Assembly (NCBI GenBank): GCA_019075865.1
Contig: JAGXAN010000003.1
Span: 248,001-312,000, forward strand
Source: Hyphomicrobiales bacterium
Lineage (GTDB): Bacteria > Pseudomonadota > Alphaproteobacteria > Rhizobiales > Beijerinckiaceae
Length of the DNA: 64,000 nucleotides
Reading direction: 5' to 3'
Shown: in pieces, positions 36,842 to 46,398 of the stretch
Layout of the letters: each line of letters opens with the position of its first letter
How positions within the stretch are numbered: the stretch's first letter is position 1
Notes under the pieces: generated by a model
Told to the model about the DNA's origin: nothing
The model's input: only the letters and a program-made list of their open reading frames with translations
The model's database searches: none
Made by a program: the position numbers and the translations under genes

Positions 36842-38542
36842 ATGTCTGGTGCAGCACAATCCTCCGCTCTCGCTGGCGTGGCCGAAAAAAGCGACAAGGC
36901 TTTTTTGGCGCTGGGGCAGGCGGCGACCGCCAGCGTGGAAGCGCTTTACAGTGATGCTTTGGGCCTGATGCGCGCCAGTTTGAGCGAGAATGGCAAGATT
37001 TCGGCGGCACGGATCGAGAAAGAGCAGCACGCCGCCCACGGCCTTGCCTGGCTTGCCACCTATGTCGGGGCGATCCGTGAAATGGTGGCCTATGCCGTGC
37101 GCCTGTCCGAGCAGGGGCAATTGGGTGAAATGGAGCGTTTGCTGACGCTCATCGGCCTTGGTGAATATCTGGCGCAAGTTTTTGGCGGCATGGCCATGAG
37201 CCAGGGCGAAATCATTCGCCTTGCCGATTTTGGCCTGAGTGCCGCCAATTGTCAGAAGCGGCGGATTGAGGCTGTCGAAACGCTGATCGCGACGGGCAAT
37301 ACGGCGGCCAATCGCGCCCGACTTGCCGAGTTGATCCACCAAAACAGCAGTGCAGCAACCTTCGGTTTGAGCGGGCTTGACGAGACCATGGAGGCAATCC
37401 GTGCTGAAATGCGCAAATTTTCGCTGGCCGAAGTTGTGCCCCATGCGCATGAATGGCATTTGAAGAATGAATATATTCCGCTGGGTGTGGTCTCGGGCCT
37501 CGCCGAGCTTGGGGTGTTCGGGCTGACCATTCCGGAAGAATTTGGCGGCATGGGGCTTGGCAAGACCGCGATGTGCGTTGTTTCGGAGGAATTGTCGCGC
37601 GGTTATATCGGTGTCGGCTCGCTGGGCACGCGATCGGAAATCGCGGCTGAATTGATTATCTGCGGCGGCACGGATGCGCAAAAGGCGCATTTTTTGCCCA
37701 AGATCGCCACCGGTGAAATTTTACCGACGGCGGTGTTTACCGAACCCAATACAGGCTCGGATCTGGCTTCCCTACGCACCAAGGCTGTGCTGGAGGGGGA
37801 TGTCTATAAGGTTTCGGGCAACAAGACCTGGATCACGCATCCGGTGCGGGCGGATGTGATGACGCTGCTTGTGCGCACCAATGCCAACCCCGGGTATCGC
37901 GGCCTGTCGATGCTGCTGGCGCAAAAGCCGCGCGGCACGGATGCCGAACCCTTTCCGGCCACGGGCATGTCGGGCGGTGAAATCGAAGTGCTCGGCTATC
38001 GCGGCATGAAGGAATATGAAATTGCCTTTGATAATTTCGAGGTGCCGGCGGGCAACCTGTTGGGCGGGGTTGAGGGGCAGGGCTTCAAGCAATTGATGCA
38101 GACCTTTGAATCGGCCCGCATTCAGACGGCGGCGCGGGCGGTGGGTGTGGCGCAATGCGCGCTGGATCTGGCGCTGCGTTATGCCAGCGAGCGGATACAG
38201 TTTGGCAAGGCGCTGATCGCATTTCCGCGCGTTTCCGACAAGATTGCGATGATGGCGGTGGAAATCCACATTTCCCGGCAGATCACCTATTTTGCCGCGC
38301 GTGCCAAGGATGAAGAAAAGCGCTGCGACATCGAAGCGGGCATGGCGAAGCTGCTGGGTGCGCGGGTGGCCTGGGCTTGCGCCGATAATGCGCTGCAAAT
38401 TCATGGCGGTAACGGCTTTGCGCTGGAATATCCGGTCTCGCGCGTCTTGTGCGATGCGCGAATCCTCAATATCTTCGAGGGCGCTGCGGAAATTCAGGCG
38501 CAGGTGATCGCGCGGCGGTTGCTGGATGGCGATGCCAACTGA
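36842..38542 (+). CDS. mcd: Acyl-CoA dehydrogenase, probable (2S)-methylsuccinyl-CoA dehydrogenase
   Basis: FAD enzyme of 566 residues, longer than ordinary acyl-CoA dehydrogenases (about 380). A helical N-terminal region of about 150 residues (EQHAAHGLAWLATYVGAIR, FGGMAMSQGEII) precedes the usual core. The core shows FTEPNTGSDLAS, MQIHGGNGF written as LQIHGGNGF, and the catalytic Glu in NIFEGAAEIQ. The length and N-terminal wording resemble methylsuccinyl-CoA dehydrogenase of the ethylmalonyl-CoA pathway, from memory of that family. Other pathway genes (ccr, ecm, mch) are not in the window, so the exact substrate is inferred. ATG 36842 has AAGGAG 7 nt upstream. Confidence 0.8.
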   Translation: MSGAAQSSALAGVAEKSDKAFLALGQAATASVEALYSDALGLMRASLSENGKISAARIEKEQHAAHGLAWLATYVGAIREMVAYAVRLSEQGQLGEMERLLTLIGLGEYLAQVFGGMAMSQGEIIRLADFGLSAANCQKRRIEAVETLIATGNTAANRARLAELIHQNSSAATFGLSGLDETMEAIRAEMRKFSLAEVVPHAHEWHLKNEYIPLGVVSGLAELGVFGLTIPEEFGGMGLGKTAMCVVSEELSRGYIGVGSLGTRSEIAAELIICGGTDAQKAHFLPKIATGEILPTAVFTEPNTGSDLASLRTKAVLEGDVYKVSGNKTWITHPVRADVMTLLVRTNANPGYRGLSMLLAQKPRGTDAEPFPATGMSGGEIEVLGYRGMKEYEIAFDNFEVPAGNLLGGVEGQGFKQLMQTFESARIQTAARAVGVAQCALDLALRYASERIQFGKALIAFPRVSDKIAMMAVEIHISRQITYFAARAKDEEKRCDIEAGMAKLLGARVAWACADNALQIHGGNGFALEYPVSRVLCDARILNIFEGAAEIQAQVIARRLLDGDAN

Positions 38543-38578
38543 GTGAACGGCCCCGTGAACCGTTAGATCGAGGATGAA

Positions 38579-39220
38579 ATGGATTTCTTGCCCGCGCCTT
38601 CCGTCATGGTGGCTTTTACCTTCGCCTGCATATTGCTGGCGCTGACGCCGGGGCCGGATATGACCTATTTCCTGAGCCGGACTTTGGCCGGCGGGCGCAA
38701 GATGGGCATAATGGCGATGTTGGGGGCCACAACCGGACTGATGGGCCATGCCCTGCTGGCCGGTTTCGGGCTTTCCGCGCTGATCGCGGCTTCCACCCGG
38801 GCGTTCATGGTGATCAAGGTGGTGGGTGCCGTCTATCTTCTTTTTCTCGCCGTTCAGGCGATCCGCCACGGATCGGCACTGTCGATTGCACGTACGCAAG
38901 GCGAAGGGCCGGGCGCATTCGCGACCTGGCTGACCGGGATTGGTGTCAATCTCACCAACCCCAAGGTTATCCTGTTTTATGTGACCTTCCTGCCGCAGTT
39001 TGTCGATGTTCATGATCCGGCGGCCAGCCACAAATTGCTGTTCATGGCGCTTTATTTCCTTTTCGTTGGAACCTTGATCAATGGCTTGGTGATCATGGTT
39101 GCGTCTCGCTTTATCCTGATGATGCGCGAAAACCCGAAAGCCATGCGCATATTTGATTATGGCTTTGCGGCGCTGATGAGCGCTTTTGCGCTGCGCATCA
39201 TCACCGTTCAGGGCCAATAG
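38579..39220 (+). CDS. LysE/RhtB family exporter
   Basis: 213-residue membrane protein with about six helices, member of the LysE/RhtB family of amino acid exporters. The family pattern LTPGPDMTYFLSRTLAGGRK stands at residues 22-41, and NLTNPKVILFYVTFLPQFV in the middle. The substrate is unknown. It follows the acyl-CoA dehydrogenase by 36 bp with its own GAGG site, so it may be co-transcribed; it converges on iorAB with a 27-bp gap. Confidence 0.92.
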   Translation: MDFLPAPSVMVAFTFACILLALTPGPDMTYFLSRTLAGGRKMGIMAMLGATTGLMGHALLAGFGLSALIAASTRAFMVIKVVGAVYLLFLAVQAIRHGSALSIARTQGEGPGAFATWLTGIGVNLTNPKVILFYVTFLPQFVDVHDPAASHKLLFMALYFLFVGTLINGLVIMVASRFILMMRENPKAMRIFDYGFAALMSAFALRIITVQGQ

Positions 39221-39247
39221 GCGAGGGCGAACGGCGCCGCGCCCCGT

Positions 39248-42200
39248 TCATTCGGCCGCGATGCGCGGGCTTTCGCTGGTTTCCCATTGCGCCCATAGTT
39301 GGGCTTCCTCGGCTTTTGCCGCGGTGACGGATTTGATCTTGACGTGGCCATAGCCGCGGATTTTTTCCGGAATGCTGGCCAGCGCCACGGCGACCGCGTG
39401 GTTTTGCGGTGTCAACTCGGCCGTCAGGCGGTTCAGCATCGCTTCATAATCGGCGAGCAGCGCCCGCTCCATGGCGCGCTCCGGTGTCTTGCCGAAATAG
39501 TCGAACCGCGTGCCGCGCAAGCCCTTGAACTTGGCCAGCAAGCGAAATGCGGGCAGTATCCAGCCGCCGAATTCGCGTTTTACCGGCGTTCCGTCTGCTG
39601 CCTTCTTGGCCAAAATCGGTGCAGCGAGGTGGAAAGTGAGTTTGGGTGTGCCATCGAAAGTGTTGGCCAGTTGCTTGGCGAAGCTGCCATTGGTGTAGAG
39701 GCGGGCGACTTCGTATTCGTCCTTGATCGCCATCAGTTTGAACAGATAGCGCGCGGCAGCTTCGCTCAAGCCGGTTTGGCCCGGAACCTTGGCCCGCTCG
39801 GCGGCCATAATTGCGGAAATCTGGTTGCGATAGCGCGTTGCATAGGCCTTGTTCTGGTAATCGGTCAGGAATGCACTGCGGCGGGCGACATTCTCCTCAA
39901 AGGTCAGCGCGGGCGCAGTTGGGGCAATGGCATCGCGCATCGGGGCCAATATGGCTTCCACCGCTGCCGGGTCCGCTGCCATGCGGCGGCCCCAGGCAAA
40001 AGCGGCCAAATTCATGGGCACCGCTTCGCCGTTCATCTTGATGGCCTCGATGATGCTGTCGGGACTTAGCGGAACCTGACCGAGCTGGCAGGCATGGCCC
40101 AGTATCAGCATATTGGCACCGAGTGTGGAGCCCAGCAACAGATTGGCGCTGGCGCTGGCATCGATAAAATGCGCGCGCTCGCCAACGGCGGCGGAAATGG
40201 CGCGCTTGATGCGGGTGGTGGGCAGCGAAAAATCAGCGTTGCGAGCAAAGTCGCCCGGATAGACTTCCGCGGTATTGATCACCATGGTTGTCTGGCCGGT
40301 GCGCACCGAGGCCAGCACCTTTTTGGAGCCTGAGACGACGAGGTCGCAGCCTATGACCAGATCGGCCTCGCCGGCGGCGACGCGAATGGCGTGGATTTCC
40401 TCAGGCGTTGCAGCGAGCTTGACGTGGCTGTACACCGCGCCACCCTTCTGGGCGAGGCCGGCCATGTCAATCATGCCGCAGCCCTTGCCCTCCAGATGCG
40501 CGGCCATGCCCAATATCGCGCCGACCGTGACCACGCCCGTGCCGCCGACGCCATTGACGAGGATGCCATAGGGGCGGGCACCAATGGCGGGAATCACGGG
40601 GGCTGACAATTCCGGCCAGTCGATATCGACACTCTGGCGCGCGGAAGGCTTGTGCGGCTTCACGCCCTGCACGGTAACAAAAGACGGGCAAAAGCCTTTG
40701 ACGCAGGAAAAATCCTTGTTGCAACTGGATTGGTCAATGGTGCGCTTGCGGCCAAACTCGGTTTCGAGTGGTTGCACGGAGACGCAATTGGAAGCTTTGC
40801 CGCAATCGCCGCAGCCCTCACAAACGAGCTCATTGATGATCACCCGCTTGTCGGGGTCGACCATCTGGCCGCGCTTGCGGCGACGGCGCTTTTCGGCGGC
40901 GCAGGTCTGGTCATAGATCAGCACGGTGCAGCCTTCCACATTGCCCAGGTCGCGCTGCACCTTGTCCAGATCCTCACGCGAATAAATGGAGGTATCGACC
41001 GGCAGCGGATCGCCATTGTTGTATTTGGCGGGGTCGTCGGTCACGATCGCCAGCCGTTTGACGCCCTCAGCTGCGACCTGATTGGCGACCATGGCAACGG
41101 TGAGATTGCCCTCATGGTGCTGGCCCCCGGTCATGGCGACCGCGTCGTTGAACAGGATTTTGTAGGTGATGTTGACGCCGCTGCTGACGGCAAAGCGAAC
41201 GGCCAGCACGCCGGAATGGTTGTAGGTGCCATCCCCCAAATTCTGGAAGACGTGGCCGCGTTTGGAGAAGGGTGCCTCGCCCACCCAATTGGCCCCTTCG
41301 CCGCCCATCTGGGTATAGCCCTCGGTCGAGCGATCCATCCATTGCACCATGTAATGGCAGCCAATACCGGCGTAGGCGCGGGCGCCTTCGGGCACCACGG
41401 TTGAGGAATTATGCGGGCAGCCGGAGCAGAAATAGGGGATGCGCTGGGCGACATCCTGTGTCTGTGCCAAGCTGGTTTGGGCCCGTCGCAAATTGGCCAG
41501 GGCCCCGGCCAGTGCTTCGTCGGAGGTGCGCGCCAGAACCCGCTCGCCGATGGCGATGGCAATGTCATTGGCGTCGAGCGCGCCCTTGACCGGGAAAAGC
41601 CAGGCCCCCTGTTCATCGCGTTTGCCGATGACAATCGGCTGCGAGGGCGTGCCATACAATTCTTCGCGAACCTGCACCTCGATCAGCGAGCGCTTTTCCT
41701 CCACCACGATGATCAGTTCGAGCCCATCAGCGAAAGCCTTCAATTCCTGCGGCTCGATCGGCCAGGGACAGCCCAGCTTGTAGAGGCGGATGCCCAGCGC
41801 ATTGGCGCGGGGTTCATCAATGCCCAGATCGTCCAAGGCCTGACGCACATCGAGATAAGATTTGCCAACGGTGATGATGCCGATGCGGGCATTGGCGCCG
41901 CCGCTGGTGATGATGTGATTGACCTTGTTGGCGCGCAGCCACGCCACAATCGCCTCGCGTTTATACTCCTGAAGGCGCGCTTCCTGCTCCAAAATCGGGT
42001 CGCGCGGGCGGATGTTGAGGCCGCCGGGCGGCATGACAAAGGATGTGGGTATCACCGGCGTCACCCGGTGCAGGCCACCTTGAATCGAGGCAGTGGATTC
42101 GATGGTGTCCTTCACGCATTTGAGCCCGACCCAAGTGCCCGCAAAGCGGCTGAGGGCAAAGCCGAGCAGGCCAAAATCCAGCAATTCCTGCACCCCGGCG

Positions 42201-42742
42201 GGCGAGAGAATCGGGATCATTTTATCGACCATTTCAAATTCGGACTGGTGCGCGGTGGTGGAGGATTCGGCGGTGTGGTCATCCCCCATCAGGGCCAGAA
42301 CGCCGCCGTAGCGCGAGGTGCCTGCCAGATTGGCGTGACGGAACACGTCACCGGAGCGATCCACACCTGGCCCTTTGCCATACCAGATCGAAAACACGCC
42401 GTCATACCGGCCTTCGCCGCGCATTTCGGCCTGCTGCGCGCCCCAGATGGCGGTGGCGGCGAGGTCTTCATTCAGGCCGGGGGTGAAGCGTATGTCATGC
42501 GCGCCAAACTGCGCTTTGGCCCGCTGCAACTGGTAATCCAGCCCGCCCAAAGGCGAACCGCGATACCCGGAGACGAAACCGGCAGTATTGAGCCCATTCA
42601 GGCGGTCGATTTCCTTTTGCATCAACATCAGGCGCACGATGGCCTGCGTGCCGGAAACAAATATGCGATCCTTGGTCAGATCGTATTTATCGTCGAGGGA
42701 AATTTTGGTGGATGCTTTGCTGGCGGGGTCATTGACACTCAT
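39248..42742 (-). CDS. Indolepyruvate ferredoxin oxidoreductase, fused alpha-beta
   Basis: Single-chain 2-oxoacid:ferredoxin oxidoreductase of 1164 residues that decarboxylates aryl pyruvates (from aromatic amino acids) to acyl-CoA. An N-terminal pyrimidine-binding region is followed by a thiamine-diphosphate domain (with GDGTYNHSG and NDAVAMTGGQ). Next comes a cysteine-rich iron-sulfur segment (VCEGCGDCGKASNC, then SSCNKDFSCVKGFC). The gamma-type domain follows, with GVGGTGVVTVGAILG. ATG 42742 has GGGAG 7 nt upstream; the longer frame to 42817 adds 25 unlikely residues. The stop codon lies in a small inverted repeat (GAACGG/CCGTTC, 39229-39249) shared with the LysE gene end. Confidence 0.93.
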   Translation of the reverse strand: MSVNDPASKASTKISLDDKYDLTKDRIFVSGTQAIVRLMLMQKEIDRLNGLNTAGFVSGYRGSPLGGLDYQLQRAKAQFGAHDIRFTPGLNEDLAATAIWGAQQAEMRGEGRYDGVFSIWYGKGPGVDRSGDVFRHANLAGTSRYGGVLALMGDDHTAESSTTAHQSEFEMVDKMIPILSPAGVQELLDFGLLGFALSRFAGTWVGLKCVKDTIESTASIQGGLHRVTPVIPTSFVMPPGGLNIRPRDPILEQEARLQEYKREAIVAWLRANKVNHIITSGGANARIGIITVGKSYLDVRQALDDLGIDEPRANALGIRLYKLGCPWPIEPQELKAFADGLELIIVVEEKRSLIEVQVREELYGTPSQPIVIGKRDEQGAWLFPVKGALDANDIAIAIGERVLARTSDEALAGALANLRRAQTSLAQTQDVAQRIPYFCSGCPHNSSTVVPEGARAYAGIGCHYMVQWMDRSTEGYTQMGGEGANWVGEAPFSKRGHVFQNLGDGTYNHSGVLAVRFAVSSGVNITYKILFNDAVAMTGGQHHEGNLTVAMVANQVAAEGVKRLAIVTDDPAKYNNGDPLPVDTSIYSREDLDKVQRDLGNVEGCTVLIYDQTCAAEKRRRRKRGQMVDPDKRVIINELVCEGCGDCGKASNCVSVQPLETEFGRKRTIDQSSCNKDFSCVKGFCPSFVTVQGVKPHKPSARQSVDIDWPELSAPVIPAIGARPYGILVNGVGGTGVVTVGAILGMAAHLEGKGCGMIDMAGLAQKGGAVYSHVKLAATPEEIHAIRVAAGEADLVIGCDLVVSGSKKVLASVRTGQTTMVINTAEVYPGDFARNADFSLPTTRIKRAISAAVGERAHFIDASASANLLLGSTLGANMLILGHACQLGQVPLSPDSIIEAIKMNGEAVPMNLAAFAWGRRMAADPAAVEAILAPMRDAIAPTAPALTFEENVARRSAFLTDYQNKAYATRYRNQISAIMAAERAKVPGQTGLSEAAARYLFKLMAIKDEYEVARLYTNGSFAKQLANTFDGTPKLTFHLAAPILAKKAADGTPVKREFGGWILPAFRLLAKFKGLRGTRFDYFGKTPERAMERALLADYEAMLNRLTAELTPQNHAVAVALASIPEKIRGYGHVKIKSVTAAKAEEAQLWAQWETSESPRIAAE

Positions 42743-42829
42743 TGCCGTCTCCCAGCGCGGTTCGAATCTGCAACCGTCGCGCCGAGAAAATATACGCCTG
42801 TTATCCGCTGTTTGCACGCAAGATTTGCA

Positions 42830-44008
42830 TCAATTCAAGGTCGGTCGCTTCAGCGGCAGGTGCAGGGTAACGGTCGTCCCCCATTCGGGGAAACTTTCAA
42901 AATCGATACTGCCACCATGCAATTCGATAATCGAGCGGGCAACCGAAAGGCCGGTGGCCGGTGCGCCCGGCACTTCTTGTGCCTGCAGGGCGTGCAACTG
43001 CGCCTCGTTCATGCCGATGCCCTGATCGATGATGGCAATTTTCGCCTTCGGGCCAATTGGGTCGACGGTGACGCGAATGGGGGCGCCGATGGCCCCAAAT
43101 TTGTTGGCATTGGCCAGGATATTGACCAGCGCCTGTTGCAGGGCCGCTGCGTCAAAGGTCGCCGGCAGCTTGTCGACACTGGTGACAATATCGATTTCCT
43201 GATGCTTTCCGGCGCAGCGCGGCTCCATCGCCATCGCGGCCTGTTCGACACAATCGATGAGGCAACCGGTCTGATATTTCAGCGATTTGACCCTGGCGAG
43301 TTCGTCCGCGCCCGAGAGGTGCTGTTGCAACAAGCCCATCAGCCGTTCGGAATTGTCGCGAATGAGGCTGGTGTAGGTGCTGGCAGAAATGCCGACCTCG
43401 CCTTTTTCGTGAAATTTGGACAGGGTATCGGCCAGATCACTGACAGCGGTCAAGGTGTCGAGAACCTGATTGGCGAGGCCGCTGGTTTGGCCGCGCATCG
43501 TCTCGCGGGCGCTCTCGGTCGTTGCAATTGAATGGCGCAGGCGCGCCTGGCCGCTGCTGGTGTGGAGCAGCGTGCGCAAGGTGGCATCCAGCGCCGAAGC
43601 CGAAAGGTCGTTCTTGTGCAGGTAGGCCAAAGCCCCGGCGCGCAGGCTCCTGGCCTGGACATCGGTCATGTCCATGGAGGAGATCACGACGGCGGGGGCC
43701 AGAAAAAGCTGCTCGGCCTGATCAGCCAGAATGCTCAGGGAATCTTCGGCCTTGACCCAGAAATCCAGCAGCATCACGTCAAATTCAGAGGTTTTGGCGC
43801 AAAATTTGGCGCTTTGCATATTGTTGGCGCTGGTGATGGTGCAATCAAAGAATTTCGAGCGATTCAGGCATTGGCGCACAATCAATTCGTCGTTGGGGTC
43901 GTCCTCTACCAACAGGACGCGCAAGGGCTCCCTGTCCGCGATGGCGGTGCCGCCTGGATGCTTTTGTCGAATTTGGCTGTGGGAGCGGTTCTTGGTACTT
44001 TGCGACAT
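42830..44008 (-). CDS. Receiver-HATPase signalling protein lacking the kinase His
   Basis: 392 residues. A receiver domain (about 28-150) has the acidic pair D36/D37 (LLVEDDPN), phospho-acceptor D82 (VMLLDFWV) and conserved K132 (YLHKNDLS). A helical dimerisation-like region (about 160-250) follows, then a HATPase domain (about 265-388) with N-box NILANANKF, DQGIGM and GTTVTLHLPL. Where sensor kinases have the phospho-acceptor His (as in SHELRTPL), this protein reads LANQVLDTL, giving Asn (N180) by my alignment. It may be a pseudokinase or a phosphotransfer partner. ATG 44008 is preferred to the TTG 44029. It is transcribed toward iorAB; no cognate kinase gene is near. Confidence 0.85.
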   Translation of the reverse strand: MSQSTKNRSHSQIRQKHPGGTAIADREPLRVLLVEDDPNDELIVRQCLNRSKFFDCTITSANNMQSAKFCAKTSEFDVMLLDFWVKAEDSLSILADQAEQLFLAPAVVISSMDMTDVQARSLRAGALAYLHKNDLSASALDATLRTLLHTSSGQARLRHSIATTESARETMRGQTSGLANQVLDTLTAVSDLADTLSKFHEKGEVGISASTYTSLIRDNSERLMGLLQQHLSGADELARVKSLKYQTGCLIDCVEQAAMAMEPRCAGKHQEIDIVTSVDKLPATFDAAALQQALVNILANANKFGAIGAPIRVTVDPIGPKAKIAIIDQGIGMNEAQLHALQAQEVPGAPATGLSVARSIIELHGGSIDFESFPEWGTTVTLHLPLKRPTLN

Positions 44009-44029
44009 GGCCTGAAAATCGTTATGCAA

Positions 44030-44308
44030 CTGTTACCCGTTTGTAAACATTCAGTCTGCATGAGTCGAGCGCGAATATTTTTACCGCTTGCAAAGGCGGG
44101 CTTGCGCGCCATCTAGCATCGCGTGCTCGTTTTGCAACCCGAGCCTTTCCCTATTGTGTGCCAAGTGCTTTTGCCCATGTGGGCCAAGTGCTTTTGCCAT
44201 CACGCATTAAGCTAAAGTGCAGGGCGAAGATGGTTGCATTATGCGCCGGATCGGAACATAATTGTGCACAATCGATCCCTAAAATGGGACTAGAAACGGG
44301 ATGAACGC
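44030..44308 (+). promoter_or_regulatory. Control region upstream of the fds operon
   Basis: About 280 bp between the receiver/HATPase gene and fdsG. It contains two perfect copies of GCCAAGTGCTTTTGCC (44160-44175 and 44183-44198, period 23 bp) and a perfect 12-bp palindrome ATTGTGCACAAT (44261-44272) 36 bp before the fdsG start. These are good candidates for regulator binding sites. No LysR-type fdsR gene is adjacent. Confidence 0.6.
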
Positions 44309-44818
44309 ATGGGCCCCAAACACGATAAGCTGCAACTTGTGGCAGATTCCAAATGGGATGATGCGCAAGCGCTGGCGGTGATAACCGAACACAGCCACCT
44401 TGACGGGGCGTTGCTGCCGATTTTGCACGCGCTGCAGGAAACCTTCGGCTACGTGGATGCGCGCTGCGTGCCGGTGATTGCGGGCATTCTCAATGTTTCC
44501 AAGGCGGATGTGCACGGGGTCATCAGTTTTTACCACGATTTTCGTCACGCGCCGGCCGGGCGTCATGTGCTGAAATTGTGCCGGGCCGAATCGTGCCAGG
44601 CGATGGGGTGCGAGAGTTTGGTGGATCACCTTGCCAGCACGCATTGCCTGACGATGGGCGAAACCGATGCCACCGGCGCCTTGACCGTGGAAACGGTCTA
44701 TTGCCTTGGCAATTGCGCGCTCTCCCCGGCGGCGCTGCTGGACAATGAATTGATCGGTCGCCTCGATGCGACCAAGCTTGATGCCATCGTCATGGATGCG
44801 ACAGGAATGCGGTCATGA
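44309..44818 (+). CDS. fdsG: NAD-dependent formate dehydrogenase gamma subunit
   Basis: 169-residue NuoE-like subunit carrying one [2Fe-2S] cluster through C91, C96, C132 and C136 (LCRAESCQAMG, VYCLGNC). It passes electrons within the FdsGB diaphorase unit to NAD. First gene of fdsGBACD, overlapping fdsB by 4 bp. The N-terminal helical region includes ALQETFGYVD, typical of NuoE relatives. Confidence 0.95.
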   Translation: MGPKHDKLQLVADSKWDDAQALAVITEHSHLDGALLPILHALQETFGYVDARCVPVIAGILNVSKADVHGVISFYHDFRHAPAGRHVLKLCRAESCQAMGCESLVDHLASTHCLTMGETDATGALTVETVYCLGNCALSPAALLDNELIGRLDATKLDAIVMDATGMRS

Positions 44819-46386
44819 GTGTTAAAATCTATGTTCCTTGTGACGCGGCGGCTTTGTCCGTGGGTGCGGATCAGGTGGCGGCTGCGATTGCAGCGCAAGC
44901 TGCCAAACGCGGAGAGGCGGTTGAGATCATCCGCAATGGTTCGCGTGGCATGTTGTGGCTGGAGCCGCTGGTCGAGGTGGCGACCCAGCAAGGACGCATG
45001 GCTTACGGGTCGGTGCAAGCCAGTGACGTGGCGGGATTGTTTGAGGCCGGGTTTATCGCGGCCGGTGCCCAAGGCGCCGCCGCACATCCGCTGGCGTTGG
45101 GTCTGACCGAGAAAATTCCTTATTTCGCGCGCCAGCAAAGGCTTACTTTCGCGCGGTGCGGCATTACCGACCCCTATTCGATTGAAGATTATGTGGCGCA
45201 TGGCGGTTTTGTCGGGCTGGAGAAGGCTTTGGCGATGCAACCGGCGGCGGTTGTTGAGGAGGTAACGGCTTCGGGCCTGCGCGGGCGCGGCGGCGCTGCT
45301 TTCCCTACCGGCATCAAATGGCGCACGGCCTTGGCCGCCTCAGCTGACCAAAAATATATCGTTTGCAATGCGGATGAGGGTGACTCCGGCACGTTTGCGG
45401 ATCGCATGATTATGGAAGGCGATCCGTTCGTGCTGATCGAGGGCATGATCATCGCGGGTCTCGCGGTTGAAGCCACCAAGGGATTTATTTACATCCGCTC
45501 TGAATATCCTCATGCCTATCGGGCGATGAACAAGGCCATCGAAATCGCGCAGGCGGCGGGGTATTTGGGGCCCTCGGTCAAGGGATCGGGACGGGCATTC
45601 CGTCTGGAGACGCGGCTTGGGGCAGGGGCCTATATTTGCGGCGAGGAAACCTCGCTGCTCGACAGTCTGGAAGGCAAACGCGGCCAGGTGCGGGCCAAGC
45701 CGCCCTTGCCGGCAATTGTCGGTTTGTTTGGCAAGCCGACCGTCATCAACAACGTGATTTCGCTGGCCAGCGTGCCCTACGTGCTGGCCCATGGTGCCAA
45801 GGCGTACGCCGATTTTGGCATGGGCCGGTCACGCGGGACACTGCCGGTGCAACTGGCGGGCAATATCCGGCACGGCGGGCTGTTTGAGACCGCATTTGGC
45901 ATTAGCCTGCGGAGTTTGATCGAGGATATTGGCGGGGGCACCCAAACGGGCAAGCCGCTTCGCGCCGTGCAGATCGGCGGGCCGCTCGGTGCTTACCTGC
46001 CCAATCAGGATCTCGATGTGCTCCTGGATTATGAGGCACTGGCGGCAGCCAAAGGCATGGTCGGGCATGGCGGCATTGTCGTGTTTGACACCAGTGTCGA
46101 TATGGCGAAACAGGCGCGTTTCGCGATGGAATTCTGCGTCAAGGAAAGCTGTGGCAAGTGCACGCCGTGCCGCATTGGCTCGCAGCGCGGGGTCGAGACC
46201 ATTGACCGGATCATCGCGGGCGTTGAGCGCGCCAAAAACCTGGAAGTGCTTGAAGATTTATGCACCGTGATGACGGACGGCTCGCTGTGCGCCATGGGGG
46301 GCCTGACGCCTCTGCCGGTGATGAGCGCACTCAACAATTTCCCTGAAGATTTCAATAAGTCGGCGCCAAAGCTGGCCGCTGAGTGA
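44815..46386 (+). CDS. fdsB: NAD-dependent formate dehydrogenase beta subunit
   Basis: 523-residue NuoF-like subunit that binds FMN and NAD and holds one [4Fe-4S] cluster. A thioredoxin-like N-terminal part (about 1-110) is followed by the nucleotide-binding GLRGRGGAAFPTGIKW, FMN-site NADEGDSGTFADR, and cluster cysteines in ESCGKCTPCRIG (about 445-455) plus a later Cys (EDLCTVMTDGSLC). It transfers electrons from the FdsA chain to NAD. It overlaps fdsG by 4 bp and is followed immediately by fdsA. Confidence 0.96.
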   Translation: MSVKIYVPCDAAALSVGADQVAAAIAAQAAKRGEAVEIIRNGSRGMLWLEPLVEVATQQGRMAYGSVQASDVAGLFEAGFIAAGAQGAAAHPLALGLTEKIPYFARQQRLTFARCGITDPYSIEDYVAHGGFVGLEKALAMQPAAVVEEVTASGLRGRGGAAFPTGIKWRTALAASADQKYIVCNADEGDSGTFADRMIMEGDPFVLIEGMIIAGLAVEATKGFIYIRSEYPHAYRAMNKAIEIAQAAGYLGPSVKGSGRAFRLETRLGAGAYICGEETSLLDSLEGKRGQVRAKPPLPAIVGLFGKPTVINNVISLASVPYVLAHGAKAYADFGMGRSRGTLPVQLAGNIRHGGLFETAFGISLRSLIEDIGGGTQTGKPLRAVQIGGPLGAYLPNQDLDVLLDYEALAAAKGMVGHGGIVVFDTSVDMAKQARFAMEFCVKESCGKCTPCRIGSQRGVETIDRIIAGVERAKNLEVLEDLCTVMTDGSLCAMGGLTPLPVMSALNNFPEDFNKSAPKLAAE

Positions 46387-46398
46387 ATGGAGGCGAGA

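Noticed and set aside
41411-43531. 706-codon plus-strand open frame opposite iorAB and the receiver/HATPase gene
   Set aside because: Runs across two well-supported minus-strand genes and their gap; composition is that of reverse-frame noise.
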